DNA of 64,000 nt from Pararge aegeria (lineage: Eukaryota > Arthropoda > Insecta > Lepidoptera > Nymphalidae). The position numbers were made by a program, and so were the translations under genes. Positions within the stretch are counted from its first letter, which is position 1. Each line of letters starts with the position of its first letter. Below the pieces are notes generated by a model. The model searched no databases and was not told the origin of the DNA. It saw nothing but the letters and a program-made list of their open reading frames with translations. This document shows positions 56,101 through 63,859 of the stretch, piece by piece. The stretch covers positions 8,005,501 to 8,069,500 of the forward strand of contig NC_053204.1 of NCBI RefSeq assembly GCF_905163445.1, given 5' to 3'.

Positions 56101-59100
56101 TAATCGATAACTGTAATCGAAAATGAGTAATCGATAACGAAATCGATAACAAAATCGATATCATAATCGATAATTGTAATTGATAACGAAATCGATATCA
56201 TTATCGATAATTGTAATCGAAATCGAAATCGATATCATATTCGATAATTGTAATCGATGACTGTAATCGATATTGTAATCGATAATTATAATCGATATCA
56301 TAATCGATAATTGTAATCGATATCATAATCGATATCTTAATCGATAACTGTAATCGACAATGTAATCGATATTGTAATCGATATTGAAATCGATATTGTA
56401 ATCGATGTTATAATCGATATTGTAATCCATATTATAATCGATATCATAATCGATATCGAAATCGATATTGTAATCGATATTATAATCGATATTGTAATCG
56501 ATATCGAAATCGATATTGTAATTGATATCGAAATCGATATTGTAATCGATATCGAAATCGATATTGTAATCGATATTATATACGATATCACAATCGACGA
56601 TTGTAATCGATAATTGTAATTGATATCGTAATCGATATTATATACGATATCACAATCGACGATTGTAATCGATAATTGTAATTGATATCGTAATCGATAA
56701 CTGTAATCGATATTGTAATCGATATCATAATCGATATTGTAATCGCATGTTAAAGAGCTAATTAGGAAAATATTTGCAACCGTGAGCTCACTACGACGCC
56801 TAAGATGTGTTCTTCCGAACCCTACCAAAGTTATGTTTGCACATTCTCTCCTTCTCTCTATTCTAGATTATGCGGACTCAAGCTATCTGAATCTGACTGA
56901 GGACCAACTGAACGTCTCCAAAATCCTGCTATTCGGTTCATATTTGGCCTGCGCAAGTTTGGATATTGGATAGAAGCAGGCGTTACTTTGCGGAAATCCA
57001 TGATATATTATCAAAATTAAGCTTAATTTGCTATACTCCGCGAAAAGCAGGAGAATCTGTGTGGTGTAATTTATAATTTCTTCAATCCTTATACCCCACA
57101 CCAAACAGATCCTCGGCAATATACCCTCTACGCACGTTTCGCTCCGAAACCGGAGCATCATCAGGAGATGTTGACTTTACAATGAATAATTGTTAAGTGA
57201 AAAATTCGCCAAATGTGTCGCCTTTTATACCTTTCTGACCCCCACCTAATCTATCTAAGCCCCTCCCACCTCATTAGTGCCTCTGAATATGTTCAATAGA
57301 GGTGAAGTTGATAAATTTATTTGTTCGTTTAGTAATTCGAACCTCCCATTCCTATGTTTAATAATTTCTAATTGTTCCCTCAAATCAAGTTTCAACCCTT
57401 TGTCGCAAGCATGTAATATTTCGTATGAATGATTACTGGTTACGTTATGTCCACTGTCTAAAAGATGTTTTGCAAAATGAGATTTTTCAGGATGGTTATG
57501 ATTGAAGGCTGCCATATGCTCTTTGTAACGTGTTTCAAATTTACGTCCGGTCTGACCCACATATGTGGCGTGGCATTCAGAACATTGGAGTTTATATACC
57601 CCTGATCTGTGCTTATTGTCCAATCTGTCCTTACCGTTACAAATAGCTCTCAGTTGGTTATTTGTTCTAAAAGCCACATGAACTCCATGTGATCTAAGTA
57701 TCTTTGCTACATGCTCTGATATAGATCCGAAGTAAGTCAGACTGGTCTTATACCTATTCAGTTTGTCCATTGGTACGGCGTATAACTCCTTAGCAATCAG
57801 CCTCTGTTGTTTCTTTTTAATTATGCTATCAACCAAACCTGAATTGTAACCATTTGCATTTGCCATGTGATAAATGACATATAACTCTTTCCTATAATCC
57901 TCCTTAGTTAATGGAATAGATAATAAACTATGAACATAATTAAGAAATGCTGCATGTTTATGCTGCCAAGGATGACACGATGAAGCTGGTATGGTGTTAT
58001 CTGTATATGTAGGCTTACGATAAATCTCAAATCGATGCTTATTGTTACTACGAGTTATTACCAAATCCAAGAAATTTAATGAATTGTTTTGTTCCATCTC
58101 TGATTTGAATTTAATAAAAAATAAAAGCTAAATAAAATTCATCCAAAAAAAAAAAAAAAAAAATTAAATTCAAATCAGAGATGGAACAAAACAATTCATT
58201 AAATTTCTTGGATTTGGTAATAACTCGTAGTAACAATAAGCATCGATTTGAGATTTATCGTAAGCCTACATATACAGATAACACCATACCAGCTTCATCG
58301 TGTCATCCTTGGCAGCATAAACATGCAGCATTTCTTAATTATGTTCATAGATTATTATCTATTCCATTAACTAAGGAGGATTATAGGAAAGAGTTATATG
58401 TCATTTATCACATGGCAAATGCAAATGGTTACAATTCAGGTTTGGTTGATAGCATAATTAAAAAGAAACAACAGAGGCTGATTGCTAAGGAGTTATACGC
58501 CGTACCAATGGACAAACTGAATAGGTATAAGACCAGTCTGACTTACTTCGGATCTATATCAGAGCGTGTAGCAAAGATACTTAGATCACATGGAGTTCAT
58601 GTGGCTTTTAGAACAAATAACCAACTGAGAGCTATTTGTAACGGTAAGGACAGATTGGACAATAAGCACAGATCAGGGGTATATAAACTCCAATGTTCTG
58701 AATGCCACGCCACATATGTGGGTCAGACCGGACGTAAATTTGAAACACGTTACAAAGAGCATATGGCAGCCTTCAATCATAACCATCCTGAAAAATCTCA
58801 TTTTGCAAAACATCTTTTAGACAGTGGACATAACGTAACCAGTAATCATTCATACGAAATATTACATGCTTGCGACAAAGGGTTGAAACTTGATTTGAGG
58901 GAACAATTAGAAATTATTAAACATAGGAATGGGAGGTTCGAATTACTAAACGAACAAATAAATTTATCAACTTCACCTCTATTGAACATATTCAGAGGCA
59001 CTAATGAGGTGGGAGGGGCTTAGATAGATTAGGTGGGGGTCAGAAAGGTATAAAAGGCGACACATTTGGCGAATTTTTCACTTAACAATTATTCATTGTA

Positions 59101-62100
59101 AAGTCAACATCTCCTGATGATGCTCCGGTTTCGGAGCGAAACGTGCGTAGAGGGTATATTGCCGAGGATCTGTTTGGTGTGGGGTATAAGGATTGAAGAA
59201 ATTATAAATTACACCACACAGATTCTCCTGCTTTTCGCGGAGTATAGCAAATTAAGCTTAATTTTGATAACTGCGCAAGTTTGACCACGTATCTGAATTT
59301 CGATTCCGATATCGATTACAATTATCGATTACGATTTCGATTACGATATTGATTACAATTATCGATTATGATAAGGATTTCGATATCGATTAAGATATCG
59401 ATTACGAAATCGATTACAATTATCGATTATGATATCGAATACAATTATCGATTGTGATATCGATTTCGATATCGGTAATGATATCGATTTCAGTGCTGAC
59501 GGTTCCCGTGGGAGTTGTGAAATACTGAAATTAGCCCGGACGAAGTCGCGGGCAAAGACTCGGCCGGTTAGTATAATATAACTCAATATTCTGTAAATAT
59601 TATAAGCGTCTACCAGTTGCCGATATCAATTTCGAGAAAAAAACAACGTTAGCTGTGTTGCCCTTTAATATTATTTTATCCTGTACTGTACTGTGTGCTA
59701 TAATAATAACAAATACTAAAAGTATTGCACGACTCATAATGCGAAGCATCAGAGAGTGCTTTACGATCGAAAAATTTTTTTCGCTTCATTTCGGCGGCTA
59801 TTTTTATTATTATAGCCTTGTTAGTTCACGGAATCAAGATATTTTGCATACTATTGTCGAGATAATTTAATGGAGATTAATTCCATACTTTAAAAAAATT
59901 GATTTACTGCAATACAATTGGAAAAAAACACCAAAATAGGTCAAAAAAATTTCCTGGCCATCATGTGTGAAACCCGAAAACACTCTAGCTTGTGAAAAAA
60001 TCCATTATTTGAGTTAATTTTTTTTTTTTTAATTCTAATCGAAGATTGTAGGTCACTGAATGCGAATGATTAATTAATTCAGTGTAGTTTAATTGCAATT
60101 AATAAAAAACGAAAACTGCAAGACTGTATATCTATATATATCCATGTAAAATTAACATGGATGGTGATATATCTATATCTATAGATATTATGTACATTTT
60201 ATTCCACCAGGGGCGCCTGTGGATCACTTTGGCGCTGCTTGAAAGAGGCCTATGTTCAGCAGTGGACGCACAATGGCTGATGATGATGATGATGACTTTT
60301 GGATTTTCCAAATTTGTTGTTATTATTATAGCGGCAATAGAAATACATCTGTGAAAATTTCAACGGTCTAACGATGACAGTTCCCTCAGGAACCATGTGA
60401 CAGGCAGATAGAGATACAGACGAACGGATAGCGGAGTCTTAGAAAAAATAAATTAATAAAATGAAATCAAAAGGGTTTTACCCATTGGGTACGGAACCTA
60501 ATGCCGTCAAAATTGAAGAGAGATTCCGGATACAGGAAACGAGTTATTTTGCTGTCTGTTGTTCCGTCTTAACAAGTGAGTTATGACACAAGTGTCATAT
60601 TTTATCTTCGTACAGTACCTTCGTTTGCAAGACCTACTCGCACCTAGCCGGCTTTTTTTTAATCGAAGTCTTTCGAATGTTCATTCGGTAGTATATTGTA
60701 AAAAGTACTAGTTTTAATAAATATCACCTTTACTGCGATTACTTACCAATGATCGCGGATATTTTGGGCCAGTAGTACATGGCGTATCGGAGGCCGGTGA
60801 AATGGGCTTCTATGTGCAGCTCCGAAGAGAACACTTGCACGAAACGCGACTGAAGTTCCACGTACGCGTCTGTCACCGGCCGGGCCTGAAAATTGTGTTA
60901 TTTTCAGAATTAAAAACATATAGAAGCCGTGTACACGACTAACATTGAAGCATCAAAAACCACTCCACTTCAGTAGTGTGTGTGTGGCACAGGTTGGCCA
61001 TTTAAATAATTTAACAGTTAAATAAATAAATAAATATAAATATACTACGACAATACACACATCGCCATCTAGCCCCAAAGTAAGTCGCTTGTGTTATGGG
61101 TACTAAGATACCAGGGCGCGTTTGGGACCCTCGTAGCTTTAGTTTTAAGTTTACGAATGTAGTTATCGCCATCACTACTCACAGCTATGTACACATCTAT
61201 ATATATATATATAAAAGAATGTTGTGTTAGTTTCACCATTTATAACTCGAGAACGGCTGAACAAATTTTTATGATATTTTGATTTTTTGGATTCCTCTTA
61301 GACCCGAATAGGATAATATAGTGCCATCTGCCTATTTGAAAAAAGTAATATTTGACTTGACTTTCTTTGGCTTGATAACTGATGAATATTTTTATGAATA
61401 ATATACATAAATAAGTACTTATAATAAAGACACAAACACCCAGACACTGAAAAACATTCATGTTCATCACACAAACATTTTCCTGCCGTGGGAATCGAAC
61501 CCACGGCATTATGGCCCAGAAATCAGGGTCGCTGCCCACTGCGCTAATCGGCCGTCAAAAGTAAAGTAAAGTTGATAGAAATTATTTTGACTCTTATGTT
61601 TTTTTTTTTTTTTAAACTTATTACGACGTTACGTTAACCATAAAATGGGGAAAATGGGAAAAGGTTGTGAGCTAGCAACATTTCGCAGGTGTGAAGTAGC
61701 ACGTGACGCGGCTTTTTTTCTATTTTTGGACAATGCACTGCATACAATAATGGCTGAATTAGGATTCTGTATGTTTTTAATTCTGTTCTCCAGTAACTGT
61801 AGTACAAGAGTGCTCGCTCGCAATCGAGGAGACGTTTTTAATAGATTATGAATCTTACAAGGATTATTTTAGAGTTCAAATCACCTACAAATTTTTAGCT
61901 CGGGCCTTTGACTGAACGTTTGTAAAACAAAAATCACAAATACAGGATTTGCGACTTTAAAACGACTTGCATTAGGTCCATTTTACTTTGACGTTACAGA
62001 GTTTGATATGCGAAAACGATCCCTGGATTGCGAGCCAGCAAATCTTGTGCTAAGGCTATTGTTATCCTGTTTTTTATTTTGCCAGCTTCGAGACAAATAT

Positions 62101-63859
62101 AAAAATTTGGCTTTTTTATATAGACACTAGCTGACCCCAACGCCATCTGTCGGGCTGATTAGTGAATCTAAACCATCCAGGGTACCACCCAAACGTATAC
62201 CGAAAAATTCATTGAAATCGGTCCGGCCGTCTAGGAGGAGTTCAGTGACATACACACGCACACAAGAAATATATATATAAAGATATTTGGGCTTTTATAC
62301 AAGGTGCATAAATTCCATTTTACTCTGACTTTACAGAGTATCGAAACAATTCTTATACTTAAGGTACTAAACTAATAAATCCCGCGTTGTAGTTTAAAAG
62401 CAAGTTTGATAGAACAAAAAACAAAATGCCAGCAAGTACCTGATCATCTTCAAAATCGCTGAAGAGTTCAACTTGTATAAACTGCTTCTCTTCATTGAAA
62501 CCCGAAACTAAAAGCGGCGCGTAGAACAACGTGCGTATCACTTGATGCAACTTTGATCTGGAATAAGTTTGATTTCGTTACTTATGGCACAAATAATACA
62601 TATTGTTACAAAGAACCTTAATACTCGGAAAATAAAGTTCATAATCGCGCGTGAACGACAACAAGAACTTCTCCAAAGCTACAACGCGTTTTTTATTAAG
62701 AGAGAGCGTTTATTTACCTGTGCCTGAGCATGGCAGATCTACACGATGAAGAGACCAACACCCCACCGGGCGCACGCATCTGGGCACAAACCATAAACAT
62801 GCCTGAAACATTGACAGCAATAACGACAAATTAGATAGAAATTTATTTATTAATAAGAGCACAAACAACATGCATATTACACGTTTTTAAACATAGCACT
62901 CGCACAATACATGGACTGATATGCACGTCAATTACAAGTGCACATAGAATTGACAAAATGTCATGTAAACTAAATTTGACAAAAAATTCAACTCACCAAT
63001 AAGTGATCGGTGAGTTTTATCCTAAAAGCTGTGGTAAAGTTACTCTCAGCCCATTTGTGTCTTTCTTTTTTGTATATTCCCCTACAGGTACGTGATGATG
63101 CGGTCTAAGATGGTAGCGGGCTAACCTGTTAGGGAGTATGGTAGTCCGGAACACTAAATCTCTTAGTGGCACGTCTTTGTCAGTAGGGTGGTAACTAGCC
63201 ACGGCCAAAGCCTCCCACTAGACCAAGGGAAAATTCAGAAATAATAAATTCCCAAATTGCCCCTGCCGGAAATCGAACCCAGGACCTCCTACTTCAATTC
63301 ACAGCGCTCACGGTTGTGCCAGGGTTATGGGTTTTTTATGGTATCGGAGCTCATCCAGGGCGGTACTTCCACCCTGCCTATTTCTGTCGCTAAGCAGCAT
63401 TGTTGCAATGCTGTATTTCGGTCTAAAGGTTGTGATTGCTGATGTAATTATAGGCTTAATTACGCCTCAGGTTGATGGAGAATGGTAGAATGTGTTCCTT
63501 GCATTCCTGCAAAGTGTTGCTTTGTTTATAGGGAATGGTTTTCAGGGGGGTCTTCTGCTTTATGCATCAATAATTACTATCAAAAATAAAAAATATACAG
63601 AGTTTTCTTCTGATTCTGTAGTTTGTGTCAGTTTCTCTTTCTTCTGCTTGCGGCTTAGGTAAGTTTGACCAGTCTGGATCTATTTCGATGGTGCAGAATG
63701 TTTTGACAGTTACCTATGTCTTTGTTGATCTGTGACTCTGGTACCTCCAGTATCAGTTTGATGCGATACGGCTGGGAAGACATCAGCATTTGACTACTCT
63801 TTGTTAGTTGCACGTGCGCTGATGGGAATGAGCATACACCCATATTTTCATCGCATGAT
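50045..63859 (-). CDS. Seipin: Seipin, 5' exons outside the window
   Basis: Seven exons (63859-63714, 62802-62718, 62557-62440, 60885-60747, 53315-53230, 50929-50848, 50112-50045) join in frame to 240 C-terminal residues. Seipin (human BSCL2) forms an oligomeric ring in the ER membrane at sites where lipid droplets grow. Visible marks: CSFPSAHVQLTKSSQMLMSS and QPYRIKLILEVPESQINKDI, GMFMVCAQM, SRSAMLRHRSKLHQV, APLLVSGFNEEKQFIQVELF, then PVTDAYVELQSRFVQVFSSE and AHFTGLRYAMYWP at the end of the lumenal domain. The second membrane span is ICSNLFVVSLIFILSW, followed by a short cytosolic tail ending in an acidic helix (EEESLLEEFQRLEKKT). The N-terminal tail, first span and early lumenal domain are missing at the right edge. 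The 7.4 kb fifth visible intron (53316-60746, counting the exons shown gives the fourth) holds a satellite and a palindrome. Confidence 0.95.
50325..50620 (-). repeat. Dispersed repeat between seipin's last two exons
   Basis: gccgttgactgcgatctcac, then gatgggaagtgatgatgcag and ggatcaaacccggtacctcc. Family of 22455-22745. Confidence 0.5.
50848..50929 (-). CDS. Seipin: Seipin exon: cytosolic tail
   Basis: TKLGIEVKTEKGADSTK and ISKMKLERE. Low conservation expected; the call rests on splice sites (tttccag, G|gtaata) and on phase agreement with both neighbours. A SINE begins about 30 bp upstream of its acceptor. Confidence 0.78.
50960..51212 (+). repeat. Complete tRNA-derived SINE (reference copy)
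   Basis: The head gacggccgagtggcgcagtg (A box), B box gtgggttcgattcccacaac, body gatgaacatgaatgtttttc and tail ttactttggggctagatggc, then gtgtattgtcgtagtatatt. At least eight partial or full copies occur in this window. It lies in the seipin intron, antisense to the gene. Confidence 0.85.
51438..51905 (+). pseudogene. LINE reverse-transcriptase C-terminal fragment
   Basis: ERRALAIRCNMIARKFTRCT, VKLTLFRAYCQTFYTCSLW and GFRVLLGLPRFCSASQMF are typical of the post-RT region of insect LINE ORF2s. No catalytic domain; inside a seipin intron. Confidence 0.75.
52080..52480 (+). pseudogene. RTE-type LINE 3' end
   Basis: SLRDRIRNDEIRRRTKVTDI, LKWQWTGHVCRRTDGGWG, GRPPARWTVDLKKV and the end GKAYVQQ are the RTE-clade C-terminus. 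The 3' end reads gttggctgttgatgatgaag, an RTE-like (TGA)n tail. Confidence 0.8.
52540..52790 (-). repeat. Truncated LINE tail with hairpin
   Basis: (GAAT)n at 52523-52544, acacttttattgtacaccac, then tail hairpin ATCGCT-ACAT-AGCGAT at 52629-52644 and tcttccaggcaacc. Confidence 0.65.
52990..53150 (-). repeat. LINE-type 3' fragment
   Basis: agtcaaaaatatctttattc, ggtggcacttttcatgcgta and gctacgagggttccaaacgc. Same family as 33905-34130. It ends 80 bp before the seipin span exon. Confidence 0.5.
53230..53315 (-). CDS. Seipin: Seipin exon: second membrane span
   Basis: After acceptor cttttcag the frame completes Gly and reads ICSNLFVVSLIFILSWYHL, a hydrophobic span. Donor AAG|gtaaca. Confidence 0.9.
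53355..53822. repeat. Two dispersed repeats beside the satellite
   Basis: 53355-53590 is the cttgactgcaatctcaactg family. 53640-53790 begins agggttccatactcgaaggg and ends ttgaaattttcacgg. An inverted relative of the latter lies on the other side of the satellite block at 60345-60500. Confidence 0.55.
53823..56750. repeat. ATCGAT/CGATA satellite, about 2.9 kb
   Basis: Almost uninterrupted 12-13 bp units: aatcgatattgt, aatcgatatcga, aatcgataattgt, aatcgataactgt. The ATCGAT core is a palindrome, so both strands look alike; by unit length there are over 200 cores. Longer blocks are duplicated inside (see findings). The array lies in a seipin intron. The long minus-strand open frames it contains (YNIDYDIDYN-type) are artefacts of the repeat. 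A 196 bp satellite piece continues at 59297-59492. Confidence 0.9.
56751..56961 (+). pseudogene. LINE RT fragment, left half
   Basis: The frame reads SSLRRLRCVLPNPTKVMFAH, then LLLSILDYADSSYLNLTEDQ and (after a frame slip) IRFIFGLRKF-like sequence, matching the post-RT zone of the LINE at 1422-4400 (LANTLLLPILDYADVCYLDL). Its continuation DHVSEF is at 59284-59300, on the other side of the Penelope insertion. Confidence 0.75.
57123..57172 (-). ncRNA. Hammerhead ribozyme motif (left arm)
   Basis: Exact reverse complement of the 59106-59155 motif, downstream of the left ORF. CTGATGA falls at 57158-57164 on the minus strand. Intact core. Confidence 0.8.
57255..58097 (-). CDS. Truncated Penelope-like protein with GIY-YIG endonuclease (left arm)
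   Basis: This 280-residue ORF is the C-terminal third of a Penelope-like reverse transcriptase. Residues 1-100 (NFLDLVITR, FEIYRKPTYTDNTIPASSCH, HPWQHKHAAF) correspond to the last RT blocks and thumb region. About residues 165-250 form the GIY-YIG nuclease: GVYKLQCSECHATYVGQTGR, then FETRYKEHMAAF, KSHFAKHLLDSGH and LREQLEIIKH with the catalytic Glu region. The RT catalytic residues are missing, so it cannot copy RNA by itself. The first Met follows attaaattcaaatcagag. It differs from the right arm at two residues (Ser for Arg, His for Arg). Confidence 0.88.
   Translation of the reverse strand: MEQNNSLNFLDLVITRSNNKHRFEIYRKPTYTDNTIPASSCHPWQHKHAAFLNYVHSLLSIPLTKEDYRKELYVIYHMANANGYNSGLVDSIIKKKQQRLIAKELYAVPMDKLNRYKTSLTYFGSISEHVAKILRSHGVHVAFRTNNQLRAICNGKDRLDNKHRSGVYKLQCSECHATYVGQTGRKFETRYKEHMAAFNHNHPEKSHFAKHLLDSGHNVTSNHSYEILHACDKGLKLDLREQLEIIKHRNGRFELLNEQINLSTSPLLNIFRGTNEVGGA
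58181..59023 (+). CDS. Truncated Penelope-like protein with GIY-YIG endonuclease (right arm)
   Basis: Mirror copy of the 57255-58097 ORF, 280 residues, same domains and same missing RT core. Open from Met to stop without damage, which fits either very recent insertion or repair of one arm by the other. The two ORFs start toward each other, so a shared promoter would have to be in the 47 bp spacer, which shows nothing but an A tract. Confidence 0.88.
   Translation: MEQNNSLNFLDLVITRSNNKHRFEIYRKPTYTDNTIPASSCHPWQHKHAAFLNYVHRLLSIPLTKEDYRKELYVIYHMANANGYNSGLVDSIIKKKQQRLIAKELYAVPMDKLNRYKTSLTYFGSISERVAKILRSHGVHVAFRTNNQLRAICNGKDRLDNKHRSGVYKLQCSECHATYVGQTGRKFETRYKEHMAAFNHNHPEKSHFAKHLLDSGHNVTSNHSYEILHACDKGLKLDLREQLEIIKHRNGRFELLNEQINLSTSPLLNIFRGTNEVGGA
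59106..59155 (+). ncRNA. Hammerhead ribozyme motif (right arm)
   Basis: CTGATGA at 59114-59120; stem II GCTCCG (59122-59127) / CGGAGC (59132-59137) with loop GTTT; GAAA at 59138-59141. Stem III is CG/CG around a 2-base loop (59142-59147), then TA before the predicted cut after A59149. Stem I is CTC (59111-59113) with GAG (59150-59152). All conserved core positions are present. Hammerheads of this short-stem-III type are established in Penelope-like elements. Confidence 0.82.
59284..59300 (+). pseudogene. LINE RT fragment, right remainder
   Basis: accacgtatctgaatt continues the frame of 56751-56961 as (F)DHVSEF, showing that the Penelope element split one RT fragment. Confidence 0.65.
59297..59492. 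repeat. ATCGAT satellite, right piece
   Basis: gatatcgattacaattatcg units as in the main array. It flanks the RT fragment on the other side, so fragment and Penelope insertion sit within the satellite locus. Confidence 0.85.
59493..60746. other. Rest of the large seipin intron
   Basis: 60190-60300 carries an RTE-type 3' end (ggcctatgttcagcagtgga with (GATGAT)n). 60345-60500 is an inverted relative of 53640-53790. The rest is unique AT-rich DNA. Confidence 0.5.
60747..60885 (-). CDS. Seipin: Seipin exon: end of lumenal domain
   Basis: VTDAYVELQSRFVQVF and EAHFTGLRYAMYW form the most conserved part of the family. Donor G|gtaagt begins the 7.4 kb intron. Confidence 0.95.
61040..61556 (-). repeat. 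SINE split by other repeats
   Basis: The tail part is at 61040-61112 (catctagccccaaagtaagt). The body and head are at 61376-61556 (tgatgaatatttttatgaat, tgggaatcgaacccacggca, ctgcgctaatcggccgtc). Between them, 61113-61375 holds a piece of the ggaccctcgtagctttagtt family and a gagaacggctgaac-type repeat. Confidence 0.65.
62130..62285 (-). repeat. Dispersed repeat
   Basis: Reverse complement of 37840-38000: ccaacgccatctgtcgggct, ccagggtaccacccaaacgt. A short tatata tract ends it. Confidence 0.6.
62440..62557 (-). CDS. Seipin: Seipin exon: KLHQV to DDQ
   Basis: Thirty-nine codons with VELFSDFEDD, the counterpart of VELYxDYxE in vertebrate seipin. Acceptor ttccag, donor CAG|gtactt. Confidence 0.93.
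62718..62802 (-). CDS. Seipin: Seipin exon: GMFMVCAQM region
   Basis: GMFMVCAQMRAPGG and VSSSCRSAMLRH match the family pattern GMFxVxxxxxxxxG..SSRS.ML. Confidence 0.92.
63080..63340 (-). repeat. Dispersed repeat in seipin intron
   Basis: gtacgtgatgatgcggtcta, gggctaacctgttagggagt and ccggaaatcgaacccaggac. Family of 22455-22745. Confidence 0.5.
63714..63859 (-). CDS. Seipin: Seipin exon: lumenal strands
   Basis: SCDENMGVCSFPSAHVQL through NKDIG. Acceptor ttattacag, donor G|gtaact. The two-base phase at its start shows that another coding exon lies beyond 64000. Confidence 0.92.

Larger units (their letters stand above)
56962..59270. mobile_element. Palindromic double Penelope-like element
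   Basis: The 2,309 bp insertion is flanked by ctgcgcaagtttg at 56949-56961 and 59271-59283. Arms 57008-58115 and 58163-59270 (1,108 bp each) are reverse complements without indels; paired coordinates sum to 116278 throughout. I noticed only two base differences, both in the ORF. A 47 bp A-rich spacer (58116-58162) separates them. A 46 bp extension (56962-57007, starting gatattggatagaagcaggc) exists only on the left. Each arm has, from the centre outward, a truncated Penelope ORF, a hammerhead motif and a tail. Confidence 0.88.

Noticed and set aside
53823..56750. CRISPR-like array
   Set aside because: Eukaryotic tandem satellite with 12-13 bp continuous units, no spacers and no cas genes.
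53855..56828. Long minus-strand open frames of the YNIDYDIDYN type (106-225 aa)
   Set aside because: They are translations of the 12 bp ATCGAT satellite, which lacks stops in some frames; there is no start context, domain or splice support.
56962..59270. Palindrome as a pure assembly error
   Set aside because: Cannot be fully excluded, but the 13 bp duplication, unequal ends, an asymmetric spacer and two arm differences argue for a real insertion.
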